Below, in pieces: positions 44,303 to 54,133 of a stretch of DNA of 64,000 bases. The stretch comes from Neobacillus cucumis. GTDB lineage: Bacteria > Bacillota > Bacilli > Bacillales > Cytobacillaceae. The position numbers were made by a program, and so were the translations under genes. The notes beneath the pieces were generated by a model. That model did no database searches, was not told where the DNA came from, and worked only from the letters and a program-made list of their open reading frames with translations. Where the stretch lies: assembly GCF_016908975.1 (NCBI RefSeq), contig NZ_JAFBEX010000002.1:361517-425516 (forward strand), in the 5' to 3' direction. Numbering within the stretch: the stretch's first letter is position 1; every line of letters begins with the position of its first letter.

Positions 44303-47044
44303 ATGGAATTAAAAGATTTACGAGTCGAATATCGGGAGAATCCATTAGGACTAGATATTAAGAAGCCAAGGTTTTCATGGAAATTGGTTTCTGAAGAAAA
44401 GAATGTAATGCAAACAGCGTACCGAATTTTTGTAACAAAAGAGGGTAAAACGGTCTGGGATTCCGGTGAACAGGATAGCAGCTCTTCTGTCTTAATTGAA
44501 TATAACGGTCTAGAACTTGAACCCCGCACATTGTACCAAGTTCAAGTTGAAGTTTGGGATTACAAAGGAAACTGGGCGATTGCGAAAGGAAGCTTTGAAA
44601 CGGGTCTCTTAAAAGGAACAAACTTTAGTGCAGATTGGATCACACATGATTTCCCGGCAGATGAGACAGCCTGCCCAGTTTTTACCAAAGAATTTAAGGT
44701 GAAGAAAGAGGTGGAGAAAGTACGTATCTATGCAACTGCATTGGGAGTTTATGAAATTACAATCAATGGTAAAAAAGTAGGAGACACCTATTTTGCTCCG
44801 GGATGGACGAATTATCATCAACGAATTCAATACCAGACGTATCAGGCTGATGAATTGCTCCAAGAGAAAAATACAATGGAAATAACAGTCGGGAACGGCT
44901 GGTATAAAGGAATTTTTGGTTTTACCTGCACTCCTAATCATTATGGAGATAGAGTCTCAGTGCTTGCTGAAGTCCATATTACGTATGTTGATGGGACAAT
45001 GGAAATCGTTAAAACAGACGAAAGCTGGAATGTGACCACTGGAAAAATTCGCAGTAGTGAAATCTATATGGGGGAAACCATTGATTCTTGTTATAAGAAT
45101 GAAAATTTTTCAAGTGTCCTTCCCATGTCCTTTGATAAGGAACGGATTATCGGGCAGGAAAGTGAACCGGTACGAATAACGACAAAGCTTAAGGCAAAAG
45201 AACTAATTGTTACGCCAAAAGGAGAGAAGGTCATAGACTTTGGCCAAAACCTGACAGGGTTTGTTGAATTGAAGTTAACAGGTAAAACAGGTCAGATAAT
45301 TACCATTCGACATGCAGAGGTTTTAGATAAAGATGGGAATTTTTATCCAGAAACGCTTCGCCAAGCAATCTCCATTGATCAGTTTGTTTGCAATGGCGAG
45401 GAGCAGACGTTTCTCCCGCACTTTACCTTTCATGGTTTCAGGTATATTGCGGTTGAGGGCTTAGAGGAGATCAACTTAGAGAACTTTACTGCGTGTGTAT
45501 TGCATACCCAAATGGAGGAGACAGGAACCTTTACCTCATCCAACCCGCTCGTGAACCAGCTGTACAGCAATATCTTATGGAGTCAAAGAGGAAATTTTCT
45601 TGATATTCCAACTGACTGTCCTCAACGAGATGAAAGACTTGGCTGGACAGGGGATGCCCAAGTATTTGCCGGAACAGCAGCTTTTAATATGAATGTAGCA
45701 TCATTCTTTACGAAATGGCTTCATGATTTAGCTTCAGAACAAACCGAAGAATTTGGTGTACCACATGTGATTCCGAACATTTTAGGGAACCAGGATGGAG
45801 CAGCGGCCTGGAGTGATGCCGCGGTCATCATCCCTTGGGTCATTTATCAAACTTATGGCGATGTTAGGGTTCTAGAGGAACAATATGAAAGCATGAAGGG
45901 CTGGGTAGATTACATTTCAGCGCACTGTGGAACAAATGGATTATGGCAAAAAGGTTTTCAGTACGGAGATTGGCTAGGTTTGGATAAAGAAGAAGGAAGC
46001 ACGGAAAGAACAGGCGCAACAGATAAATACCTTGTAGCAAATGCCTTTTATGCTTATTCCACGAATCTCGTAAGTAAAGCAGCCTATGTTCTCGATGAGC
46101 ATGAAGATGGACAAAAATATGATCAATTATATCAAAAAATAAAAAAAGCTTTTAATGAGGAATACATTACAGCTTCTGGCCGGATGGTCAGCGAAACGCA
46201 GACAGGGTGTGTATTGGCCCTTTATTTTGACTTGGCAGATGTAAAGTATCGGGAACGAATCCTGAAAACCTTGGAGATCAATATTGCAAACCATAAAAAC
46301 CATCTGACCACTGGGTTTGTTGGGACTCCTTACCTTTTGCCAGCATTATCGGATAACAATCTCCATGATCTGGCTGGAACATTATTCTTAAAAGAAGATT
46401 ATCCATCATGGCTATATGCGGTTAAAAAAGGAGCAACAACGATTTGGGAACGCTGGAATTCCATCTTGCCCAATGGGGATTTCGATACTTCTGGTATGAA
46501 CAGCTTAAACCATTATGCTTATGGGTCGATAGGAGAGTGGATGTACCGGAAGCTGGCCGGCATCAACCAATTGGAGCCAGGTTATAAAAAGATTTCAATA
46601 AAGCCACAGTTTATAAAGGGCATCACTTCTGTGGAAGCCTCATTCAATTCCGTATATGGCGAAATTAAAAGTGCATGGATATGCAGGAATCAAAAGATCC
46701 TAGTGGACGTTGTTATTCCAGCAAACACAACAGCTTTATTATATTTACCAGAAAAAGAGAATCCACTGGAGGTTGGTTCTGGTTCCTACCATTTCGAATA
46801 TGAAACAGAAACCAATTTGGAGAGAGCAAGGTTTTCTATGGATTCTACACTGAAGGAAATTTTGGATGAACCAGTAGCCCTTCAGATTTTAAATCAATAT
46901 GCTCCGGAAATGATGAATCACCCGATGATTGAGTTCGCTTATCAACTATCCATTAGTGAAATATTAGCAACTGCACCAGGTGAAACAGAAACTTTATTTA
47001 AAATGGTGATTGATGCTCTTAACCGAACGGTCATTACAATTTAG
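44303..47044 (+). CDS. Glycoside hydrolase family 78 alpha-L-rhamnosidase
   Basis: A 913-residue intracellular enzyme removing terminal L-rhamnose from flavonoid, saponin or polysaccharide glycosides. The start MELKDLRVEYRENPLGLD and the N-terminal beta domains (GWTNYHQRIQYQTY) are family-typical. The (alpha/alpha)6 catalytic domain has the acidic motif DIPTDCPQRDERLGWTGDAQ, with the general acid in the DERLGWTGD stretch, and TIWERWNSI later. ATG at 44303 has AAAGGAATTAGGACT before it; in-frame ATGs at 44282 and 44285 are less likely. The last 70 residues are a helical extension (STLKEILDEPVALQIL) resembling that of the GH3 enzyme. Confidence 0.95.
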   Translation: MELKDLRVEYRENPLGLDIKKPRFSWKLVSEEKNVMQTAYRIFVTKEGKTVWDSGEQDSSSSVLIEYNGLELEPRTLYQVQVEVWDYKGNWAIAKGSFETGLLKGTNFSADWITHDFPADETACPVFTKEFKVKKEVEKVRIYATALGVYEITINGKKVGDTYFAPGWTNYHQRIQYQTYQADELLQEKNTMEITVGNGWYKGIFGFTCTPNHYGDRVSVLAEVHITYVDGTMEIVKTDESWNVTTGKIRSSEIYMGETIDSCYKNENFSSVLPMSFDKERIIGQESEPVRITTKLKAKELIVTPKGEKVIDFGQNLTGFVELKLTGKTGQIITIRHAEVLDKDGNFYPETLRQAISIDQFVCNGEEQTFLPHFTFHGFRYIAVEGLEEINLENFTACVLHTQMEETGTFTSSNPLVNQLYSNILWSQRGNFLDIPTDCPQRDERLGWTGDAQVFAGTAAFNMNVASFFTKWLHDLASEQTEEFGVPHVIPNILGNQDGAAAWSDAAVIIPWVIYQTYGDVRVLEEQYESMKGWVDYISAHCGTNGLWQKGFQYGDWLGLDKEEGSTERTGATDKYLVANAFYAYSTNLVSKAAYVLDEHEDGQKYDQLYQKIKKAFNEEYITASGRMVSETQTGCVLALYFDLADVKYRERILKTLEINIANHKNHLTTGFVGTPYLLPALSDNNLHDLAGTLFLKEDYPSWLYAVKKGATTIWERWNSILPNGDFDTSGMNSLNHYAYGSIGEWMYRKLAGINQLEPGYKKISIKPQFIKGITSVEASFNSVYGEIKSAWICRNQKILVDVVIPANTTALLYLPEKENPLEVGSGSYHFEYETETNLERARFSMDSTLKEILDEPVALQILNQYAPEMMNHPMIEFAYQLSISEILATAPGETETLFKMVIDALNRTVITI

Positions 47045-47061
47045 AGTTAGGCGTCCAAGGA

Positions 47062-47081
47062 ACGAGTAGGAAACTACTCGT
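47062..47081 (+). terminator. Hairpin between rhamnosidase and transporter genes
   Basis: ACGAGTAG and CTACTCGT form an 8-bp stem with a GAAA tetraloop. Only CCCCTTT follows, so it is a weak terminator or an mRNA-stabilising or processing hairpin within the operon. Confidence 0.5.
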
Positions 47082-47118
47082 CCCCTTTAACACACAATAA
47101 ATAGTTGGGGGAGATCGT

Positions 47119-48552
47119 ATGAAAGTAGAAAATGAAATCTTAAATAGTAATCCAGATAACAATCCTTCAAAAAAGAACAAAGAACTGGGTTTTGATTCAC
47201 AAGGGATTCAAAAGACGCTGAGATTGCATCATTATCTTGGGGATGGCGCAGGAATGATTGCCTTAAACGCGATTAGCGGTCTCATTGGCATGTTGACTTA
47301 TTTCTATACAGATAAGGTCGGTATTGCAGCAGTAACAGTAGGAACGATTATGTTAATTACAAAAGTAATTAATGCATTTACCGATCTAGCAATGGGAAAA
47401 GTGGTTGATATGACAAAATCAAAATATGGAAAGGCCCGTCCCTGGTTATTATGGACCACTATTCCTACTGCATTAGTCATTATCTTACTTTTTACGGTCC
47501 CAGCTAATGTTCCAGCAACAATGAAGAATGTATACGCTCTCATTACGGTAACTTTTGCAACCGCAATCATTTATACCGCTATTGCAATACCATATGGAAG
47601 TTTAATGGCTATGCGGACGAAAAGTCAAGAAGAACGTGGGAAAATGGGGATCACTCGTTCTATTTTTGGATACATTATCGGAATGATTATTGCTATTATT
47701 TTAATTCCCTTAACAAATATGCTAGGCGGTAATCAATCTGCATGGATAAAAGTTGCAGTTGTGTTGGGTGTTTTATCTAGCATTTCATTGTATTTTACGT
47801 TCCTGTCTTCAAAAGAGCAAAATGATGAAAAAACTCAAAATGAAATTGAGGACAACGTCTCATTCTTGGAAAGTATTAAATTATTATTTAAGAACAAGTA
47901 CTGGGTCATTATGTTATTCGCGCAATTATTTATTAATATGATGTATGTACTCTCAGGTTCAACTGGGGTCTATTATACAAAATATATTCTTGGTAATGAA
48001 AATTTAGTTGGTATTATGGGGGCAGTTGGGTTAATTCCTGTATTTTTAGGATTTGCAATTGTTGGACCGATGATCAAGAAGTTCGGTCTTGCCAAAACAG
48101 CACGAATCGGTCTAGTTTTAGGAATTATTGCAACTCTAATTCGCTGCTTTATGCCATACAGCTTTATGGCTGCATTAATTCTAGGAGGAATTGCGACATT
48201 TGCCACTATTCCGATGATGGCAGTCGGTGGCGTATTAGTAAATAATACAGTCGAATATGGGGAATGGCAGTCTGGTAAAAGATTAGTAGGTATGGTGAAT
48301 AGTGCAAACAGCTTTGGTGTGAAAATCGGGAGTGGCTTAGCAGCAGCTATGATAGGATGGATTCTTGCATTGGGCAACTATGACGGTGCATTGGCAAAAC
48401 AACCACATTCGGCAATAACTAGTATTCTAGTGCTTACAGTCTATTTACCTTTAGCTTTGTTTATCATTACTTATTTGCTTTTACGTAAGTATGATCTAGA
48501 TCAAAAGTATGCTCAAATTGTCAAAGAACTCGCGGAGAGAAATAATAAATAA
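47119..48552 (+). CDS. GPH-family sugar:cation symporter
   Basis: A 477-residue twelve-helix symporter of the glycoside-pentoside-hexuronide family (MelB/XynP/YicJ). Markers are LGDGAGMIALNAISGLIGM, TDLAMGKVVDMTKSKYGKARPWLL (the cytoplasmic loop motif) and VEYGEWQSGKR near helix 10. GTTGGGGGAGATCGT precedes ATG. Being directly after the rhamnosidase it should bring the rhamnoside or glucoside into the cell, where the GH3 and GH78 enzymes work; neither has a signal peptide, which fits. Confidence 0.93.
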   Translation: MKVENEILNSNPDNNPSKKNKELGFDSQGIQKTLRLHHYLGDGAGMIALNAISGLIGMLTYFYTDKVGIAAVTVGTIMLITKVINAFTDLAMGKVVDMTKSKYGKARPWLLWTTIPTALVIILLFTVPANVPATMKNVYALITVTFATAIIYTAIAIPYGSLMAMRTKSQEERGKMGITRSIFGYIIGMIIAIILIPLTNMLGGNQSAWIKVAVVLGVLSSISLYFTFLSSKEQNDEKTQNEIEDNVSFLESIKLLFKNKYWVIMLFAQLFINMMYVLSGSTGVYYTKYILGNENLVGIMGAVGLIPVFLGFAIVGPMIKKFGLAKTARIGLVLGIIATLIRCFMPYSFMAALILGGIATFATIPMMAVGGVLVNNTVEYGEWQSGKRLVGMVNSANSFGVKIGSGLAAAMIGWILALGNYDGALAKQPHSAITSILVLTVYLPLALFIITYLLLRKYDLDQKYAQIVKELAERNNK

Positions 48553-48630
48553 CTACTTTAAATAATGAAATGGCTAGGAAGATTACTTGATTGAAAGTGG
48601 TTTTAAAATAGTATGAATGGAGGGACTAAG

Positions 48631-49854
48631 ATGAGTTCTAATCAACCAAAAGGAAATGGTGAAAGGAAAATTGACTTTCTGAATGTAGATTTTATCCGGA
48701 ACCCGTTTCCTGTTTACAAGGAAATCCGTGAAACAGATCCTGTCTACCGTTTTCCAATGCCAAATGGACAACTTGCCTGGGTGATTACTAAATATCAAGA
48801 TGCAGTTGAAATATTAAATGATTCACGCTTTGTTACCAACTATCCTGGAAACAACAATGACTCTGAGTCAAAGCTTCCCCCTCATCAGGAGATTATATCT
48901 CGTAATTTACTTAGCATTAATCCATCTGATCATCGTCGTCTCCGACGATTGGTACAAAAGGCTTTTACACCACGTATGGTGGAACAACTCCGGGGTCGTA
49001 TTGAAGAGATAACCAATAATCTTTTAGATAAGGTGCAATCAAAAGGGGAGATGAATTTGATAGATGACTTTGCATTCCCATTGCCAATTACTGTAATTTG
49101 TGAGATGCTGGGGGTTCCATTTGAAGACCAAGATAAATTTCGCAGATGGTCAGAGGTGATTATGGAAGGTGTGAACAATCCTAACTTCTCTCAACAAAGC
49201 GAACAAGTAATGATTGAATTTGTAGACTATCTTAAAGAATTAATAGGAAAAAGACGTAATAATCTGCAGAAGGATTTAATCAGTGATTTAATTAGTGTCG
49301 AAGATGAAGGGGATATTCTAACTGAACATGAATTGTATGCTTTGGTATTTGTACTCATAATCGCTGGTCACGAAACTACAGTAAATCTGATTGGCAATGG
49401 GGTTCTTGCTTTGTTAGAGCATCAGGAACAAAAAGAAAAGTTGAAAAATCAACCAGAGTTCATTCATTCAGCGATAGAAGAAATTCTGCGTTATAACGGC
49501 CCCGCTGAAGTAAGCAATATGAGATTTGCTACTGAGGATATAGAGTTTAGGGGAAAGCACATTCATAAAAGTGATCTTCTACTTATTTCTTTGTCTTCGG
49601 CAAATCGGGATTCTGAACAGTTTATGAACCCTGACACCCTTGACATTACGAGAAAGGTTAATAACCATATTGCTTTTGGAAAAGGGGTTCATTACTGTTT
49701 AGGTGCTCCTTTGGCTAGATTAGAAGGAGAAATAGCTATAAATACGTTATTAAGACGAATGCCTAATATTCGATTGAAAAATAATCAAAGTTTACTTGAA
49801 TGGCGACCTGGAATGATCATCAGGGGTGTAAAAGAAATTCCCGTCTGTTTTTAA
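48631..49854 (+). CDS. Cytochrome P450 (class I type, CYP107-like)
   Basis: A 407-residue soluble P450. The I-helix oxygen-activation motif IAGHETTVNLI, the K-helix EILR (ExxR), and the heme loop FGKGVHYCLGAPLARLE with the cysteine ligand near residue 355 are intact. ATG at 48631 has AATGGAGGGACTAAG before it. It needs ferredoxin and reductase partners that are not in the window. It follows the sugar symporter by 78 bases on the same strand with no clear terminator, so it may belong to the glycoside unit and oxidise the released aglycone; this is inference. Confidence 0.92.
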   Translation: MSSNQPKGNGERKIDFLNVDFIRNPFPVYKEIRETDPVYRFPMPNGQLAWVITKYQDAVEILNDSRFVTNYPGNNNDSESKLPPHQEIISRNLLSINPSDHRRLRRLVQKAFTPRMVEQLRGRIEEITNNLLDKVQSKGEMNLIDDFAFPLPITVICEMLGVPFEDQDKFRRWSEVIMEGVNNPNFSQQSEQVMIEFVDYLKELIGKRRNNLQKDLISDLISVEDEGDILTEHELYALVFVLIIAGHETTVNLIGNGVLALLEHQEQKEKLKNQPEFIHSAIEEILRYNGPAEVSNMRFATEDIEFRGKHIHKSDLLLISLSSANRDSEQFMNPDTLDITRKVNNHIAFGKGVHYCLGAPLARLEGEIAINTLLRRMPNIRLKNNQSLLEWRPGMIIRGVKEIPVCF

Positions 49855-49994
49855 TTAAGGATGGGTAATGTAAAAAGCTAAATGATTTGAAAGTAGGGCA
49901 GTTTCTCAAATGTGATCAAGTAACAAGGACAATAATGAAGTTATAGATATTGATTTTAAAAAATATGAATATCTGTCTGATATTAAAAATCAAT

Positions 49995-50030
49995 AAAACG
50001 CCTTCAAATTTCATATTTGAAGGCGTTTTT
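49995..50030. terminator. Bidirectional terminator between P450 and gadB
   Basis: AAAACGCCTTCAAAT and ATTTGAAGGCGTTTTT form a 14-15 bp stem with A- and T-runs on both sides. It resembles the terminator at 16815-16856. Confidence 0.85.
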
Positions 50031-50142
50031 GGGGTATTTCGCTTATAAAATTGCCGAAATTGAGGCGGACAAATTTTTTTCTTGATTCCAGCACGACTTG
50101 TAATTCCTTGAATATTAAGTTTCTCTTTTGAAAGGTTCGAAA

Positions 50143-51555
50143 TCAATGGTGAAAACCATTGTCGTGCTTGGTGTCATGTGGTATTGGCCCATCCAAGGAA
50201 TCAAGATAGGAGACAGCCTGTTTGAGATTCATCATAAATAATTGAGCCAAGTCCATGGAAAATCCATTTCGAACCACAATACGCATAATCGTTACTTCTT
50301 CCATATCGGGAGGTAAAGGATATGCAGGCACTTGCCATCCGAATATGCGTAATTGGCGAGATAAATCATAAAGATTCCAGTTGGATGTGTGTCCTTCTTT
50401 CAATCGCCAGGCAAATACCGGAATAGCTGAGCCATCTGTCAGTAGTTCAAATGCGTCCATTTCAAGAATCTCTTTGCTGAGGAATTGCGCCACTGCCTGA
50501 GAAGTCTTTTGCACCTCATAGTATCCTTCTTTGCCTAGACGCAGAAAGTTATAGTATTGTAGGAGTACTTGTGCGCCAGGCCGAGAGAAATTCAGGGCAA
50601 ATGTAGGCATGTTTCCGCCTAAATAGGACACTCGAAAGATGAGTTCCTCAGGGAGATCTGCCGTCTCACGCCAAATGATCCATCCAAGACCCGGGTAAAC
50701 TAAGCCATATTTATGTCCGGAAACATTGATAGACTTCACCCTTGGCAACCGAAAATCCCACACTAAATCTGGTTGAAGGAACGGTCCTATAAATCCTCCT
50801 GAAGCAGCATCTACATGTATCGGAATATCGAGACCCGTTTTGGCCTGATGCTCGTCCAAGGCTTTCGCAATGGCGGCAACTGGTTCGTAAATGCCAGTAT
50901 AAGTCTCCCCAAAAATCGGCACTACACCGATGGTATTCTCGTCAACTGCAGCGAGCACACCTTCGGGATCCAAATAAGGATGCTCTGGGGTGATGTTCAC
51001 ATAACGCGGTTCAACTTCCCAATAGTTAGCGAATTTTTCCCAAACGACCTGAACGGCAGAACTAAATACGATATTTGGCCGGTCAATTGGCTTCCCTTCT
51101 TTTTTGCGTGCGTTCTGCCAGCGTCTCTTTAACGCAAGGCCACCTAACATACACGCTTCCGATGATCCTGTTGTCGAAACGCCAATCGTATTTTGAGGGT
51201 CAGGCGCATTCCAGAGATCGGCTAAAATACGAACACAGCGTTCCTCAATCGCTGCCGTTTGCGGGTATTCATCCTTATCAATCATATTCTTGTCAACTGA
51301 TTTGGCATATAATTGTTCCGCAGCTGGCTCCATCCAGGTGGTAACAAATGTTGCAAGATTAAGGCGGGCATTTCCATCTAGTGCGATTTCGTCGTGGACA
51401 ATTTGATACGCGGTTTCAGGTAACATACCTTGATCACTCATGCGAAAACGCGGAACGTCCTTTTCACCTTTTCGGGCGAATAGGGGATTTATTGAAAATT
51501 CATTAGACAACATCGTTTGCTCGATTTGCGTACGGCGTGGGTGCCATTGTGGCAT
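50143..51555 (-). CDS. gadB: Glutamate decarboxylase
   Basis: PLP-dependent enzyme making GABA and CO2 from glutamate, consuming a proton, usually for acid resistance. The 470-residue protein from ATG 51555 begins MPQWHPRRTQ. Typical blocks are FVTTWMEPAAEQLYAKS, GVSTTGSSEACMLGGLALK, IHVDAASGGFIGPF (PLP-binding aspartate) and NVSGHKYGLVYPGLGW with the Schiff-base lysine near residue 280. The frame extends seven codons to 51576, where AAGGAG lies between the two starts. No GABA antiporter (gadC) is adjacent. It is alone on the minus strand between terminators. Confidence 0.95.
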   Translation of the reverse strand: MPQWHPRRTQIEQTMLSNEFSINPLFARKGEKDVPRFRMSDQGMLPETAYQIVHDEIALDGNARLNLATFVTTWMEPAAEQLYAKSVDKNMIDKDEYPQTAAIEERCVRILADLWNAPDPQNTIGVSTTGSSEACMLGGLALKRRWQNARKKEGKPIDRPNIVFSSAVQVVWEKFANYWEVEPRYVNITPEHPYLDPEGVLAAVDENTIGVVPIFGETYTGIYEPVAAIAKALDEHQAKTGLDIPIHVDAASGGFIGPFLQPDLVWDFRLPRVKSINVSGHKYGLVYPGLGWIIWRETADLPEELIFRVSYLGGNMPTFALNFSRPGAQVLLQYYNFLRLGKEGYYEVQKTSQAVAQFLSKEILEMDAFELLTDGSAIPVFAWRLKEGHTSNWNLYDLSRQLRIFGWQVPAYPLPPDMEEVTIMRIVVRNGFSMDLAQLFMMNLKQAVSYLDSLDGPIPHDTKHDNGFHH

Positions 51556-51691
51556 ATAGAATCCACACTCCTTCATGGGAAATAGATTTCTTATATTGTT
51601 TTGTCAATAAATGCCGTAAAATATTCATCGGACAAGTTGTTCATGGGTATTACAACAGAAATTAAAATTCAGGTTTGTAATACAAAAAGGA

Positions 51692-51718
51692 ACCCCGACA
51701 AGTTTTAATTGTCGGGGT
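51692..51718. terminator. Terminator after the second P450 gene
   Basis: ACCCCGACAA and TTGTCGGGGT form a 10-bp stem around a short loop, lying between the P450 stop (51781) and the gadB start. It would act on the minus-strand P450 transcript, where TTTTTGTA follows. Confidence 0.75.
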
Positions 51719-51780
51719 ATGTTTTAAGATATGATTTTATTCTTTAAAGGTTTCGTCGGTTAAAAACCATGATTACATTC

Positions 51781-53013
51781 TTATTTATAAACCTTCATCG
51801 GTAGATAAGTTAAGGACTGTCCTGTTGCTGAAGCAGTTAAATTTTCTTCTAATTGAAACCCTTCTACCGGTTCGATTTGAGAAAAATTTTGTAAGAATGT
51901 CTCTAGAGCAATCTTCATTTCTAATCGTGCAAGAGGCGCACCTAAACAGATATGTGGACCATTTCCAAATGTCAGATGTCTTTTATTATTTGAACGATGA
52001 ATGTTTAAAGAGAAGGGGTCATCAAACATATTTTCATCCATATTACATGCACTCATCCACGCAATGACAACATCGTCTTTTTTTAACTCAGTGCCTAATA
52101 AATTATTGTCTTGTTTAACAGTACGATCTCTCCTGGACATATGAAAACGATATCGAAGCATTTCCTCTACTGCCTTTGGCACTAATTCTATATCATTTCT
52201 TAGTTCTCTATATAAAGACTGATTATCATAGAGCAATGAAAAGAAAGAATTGGCAATCGCATGGCTTGTAGTTTCAACCCCCGCACCTAAAAGCAACATG
52301 GTGGTCTGTACAATCTGCTCATCTGTAAACCTTTCGCCATCTACTTCAGCTTGGATTAAGTCAGAGATAATATCATCCGAAAGGTTCGAACGTTTTTGAA
52401 CAACAATTGGATAGAGATATTGAAAGTATTCTCTGGCAGCATTTTCTTTTGCCCGTTCAATATCCTCCAGTCTTTCTTTGTCATAAGGTTGGAATAGAAT
52501 ATCAACCCATTTTTTGAATTGATCCCTGTCTTGTACCGGTACTCCAAATAAATCAGTAATGACTAGACTAGGCAATGGACCAGCCAAGGCTTCCACAATA
52601 TTAACTGTAGAGTCTTCTTGTATGACGTCCACAAGTTCGGTTGCAATCTGTTGAATACGCGGCTCCCAATTCTTTAAATTGCGGGGAGTGAAAGCAGCTG
52701 CTAACAAGGAGCGTGCTTTTCGGTGCTGAGGTGGATCCAAAAGGGTAATATTCATAATAGGGGAAGTTTTTTCATGTTTGTCTTTAGCCCCAACAAAAAT
52801 GGTTGTTCTAGGACCTTCACTTGAAAAGTATTCATAGTTACTTAACACCTGTTTCACATCTTCATATTTAAATACATTCCATGTATTTGTTTTTTCATGA
52901 TAATAAATAGGATGATTGTGAAGCATTTTTCTGTACCAATTTATAGGAAAAAACTCCTCCGCACGTGATTGGAAATTGGTGATTTCATTCATTGGAATTA
53001 CTTCTTTATTCAT
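51781..53013 (-). CDS. Cytochrome P450 (CYP109-like)
   Basis: A 410-residue soluble P450. Visible motifs are the I-helix LGAGVETTSHAI, the K-helix EMLRYR, and the heme loop FGNGPHICLGAPLARLE with its cysteine. The I-helix acid before TT is Glu, as usual in the AG(x)ET pattern. AGGAGGAAGAATATT precedes ATG at 53013. Homologues in Bacillus (YjiB/CYP109 group) oxidise fatty acids, steroids and terpenoids. The divergent PadR regulator is the likely controller. No redox partners are adjacent. Confidence 0.92.
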   Translation of the reverse strand: MNKEVIPMNEITNFQSRAEEFFPINWYRKMLHNHPIYYHEKTNTWNVFKYEDVKQVLSNYEYFSSEGPRTTIFVGAKDKHEKTSPIMNITLLDPPQHRKARSLLAAAFTPRNLKNWEPRIQQIATELVDVIQEDSTVNIVEALAGPLPSLVITDLFGVPVQDRDQFKKWVDILFQPYDKERLEDIERAKENAAREYFQYLYPIVVQKRSNLSDDIISDLIQAEVDGERFTDEQIVQTTMLLLGAGVETTSHAIANSFFSLLYDNQSLYRELRNDIELVPKAVEEMLRYRFHMSRRDRTVKQDNNLLGTELKKDDVVIAWMSACNMDENMFDDPFSLNIHRSNNKRHLTFGNGPHICLGAPLARLEMKIALETFLQNFSQIEPVEGFQLEENLTASATGQSLTYLPMKVYK

Positions 53014-53329
53014 AATATTCTTCCTCCTATAAATGAATTTACAAAAAGTAATAATATAGTTAATTATGTATTACCTCATGTCTCTTACCTTTTTAAATTT
53101 ACTCCAATCAGAGTACTTTTTATAGAGTATATGGTACTGATTTTAATCTTTCACAATATTCTAAAAATAGTTACTATTACTCTTGTGTTACACGCTTTAC
53201 AGAGACTATATGGTGTAGGAAAAGTAACGTTTCAACTGCAAAGAATGAAGTTGAATGGAGGAATGATGATGACTATTATGATAAAATTTAAGGGTTTATA
53301 GAATTAATTATAAGAAAGGAGATTTTTCT
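53014..53329. other. Divergent region between P450 and PadR genes
   Basis: About 316 bases. A 12-codon open frame (53264-53302) with a GGAGGAATG ribosome site lies just before the PadR gene and could be a leader peptide. No inverted repeat stands out as an operator. Confidence 0.4.
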
Positions 53330-53866
53330 GTGTCTCTTTCGTTATTTATACTAGGGAGCTTGGCTAATGAAAATAGCAACCCTTATCAATTAAAGAAAGC
53401 ATTACTAGATGTAATTCCGATAAAAATAAGTGAAGGAAAATTTTATTATAATTTTGAGGCCCTACAGAAAAAAGGACTTATTGAACCTGTCAAATCCATT
53501 CAGATCGTCAATCGACCAAACAAAACCATGTACGGGATTACATCCGAAGGAAGACGTTTTCTTGAGCAAGAGATTTATAACAGCTTTAAAAAAGTCTCAA
53601 AGATAGAAGATTTGTACATAACCATTTATCTGTTACAATACGTTGATCCAGTCAAGGCAGCTTTTTACCTTGAGGAAACGATAAAAAAAGAAAAGAATCG
53701 TTGGGATGAATATAAGCAGGCAAAAATACGAATGGAATATCTGGATGAAAAACAGAAGACGGCGGTTCGATTTATAAGTGAACATGCCTTTAGTCAATCA
53801 GAACACAATATTCATTGGATGGAAAAGCTCTTAACTTTTATAAAACGGTTTGAGGAAATGAAATGA
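53330..53866 (+). CDS. PadR-family regulator, long (Vir-type C-terminal) class
   Basis: A 178-residue regulator starting at GTG with AAGAAAGGAGATTTTTCT before it. The N-terminal winged helix has LFILGSLANENSNPYQLKKALL, a recognition helix region KFYYNFEALQKKGLIEPV and wing MYGITSEGRRFLEQE. The C-terminal helical dimerisation domain (about 95-178) is of the PadR-s2 type. It is divergent from the CYP109-like gene and may regulate it. It has no link to the next operon, which has its own start and terminator in between. Confidence 0.85.
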   Translation: MSLSLFILGSLANENSNPYQLKKALLDVIPIKISEGKFYYNFEALQKKGLIEPVKSIQIVNRPNKTMYGITSEGRRFLEQEIYNSFKKVSKIEDLYITIYLLQYVDPVKAAFYLEETIKKEKNRWDEYKQAKIRMEYLDEKQKTAVRFISEHAFSQSEHNIHWMEKLLTFIKRFEEMK

Positions 53867-53989
53867 AAAACAGCATGGCTATGTTTACGATGTACATAGG
53901 CATGCCGTTTAACAATGCGTATTTCAGGCAGGAAATGGATTTAGAAATTTACGCTTAATGAGATCCCTTGCTTATTTGCTACCGACTTT

Positions 53990-54016
53990 GACTATCATAT
54001 TGATAGTCGTTTTTTA
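53990..54016 (+). terminator. Intrinsic terminator before the Wadjet operon
   Basis: GACTATCA and TGATAGTC form a perfect 8-bp stem with a TAT loop, followed by GTTTTTT. It insulates the defence operon from the PadR transcript. Confidence 0.82.
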
Positions 54017-54065
54017 TTATATTAATCTATTAAAATTTCATTTACCTGCAATGACTCAACTAGTT

Positions 54066-54071
54066 TATAAT
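54066..54071 (+). promoter_or_regulatory. Possible -10 box of the Wadjet operon
   Basis: TATAAT at 54066-54071 lies 63 bases before the first gene and after the terminator. The best -35 candidate (TTTACC at 54041-54046) is 19 bases away, which is a weak match, so the promoter call is tentative. Confidence 0.4.
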
Positions 54072-54133
54072 ATAAGGATGTGCAAATTGGTTTTTAGAAG
54101 TCAAACCATACGACGTTTAAAAGATTTAAGTAG

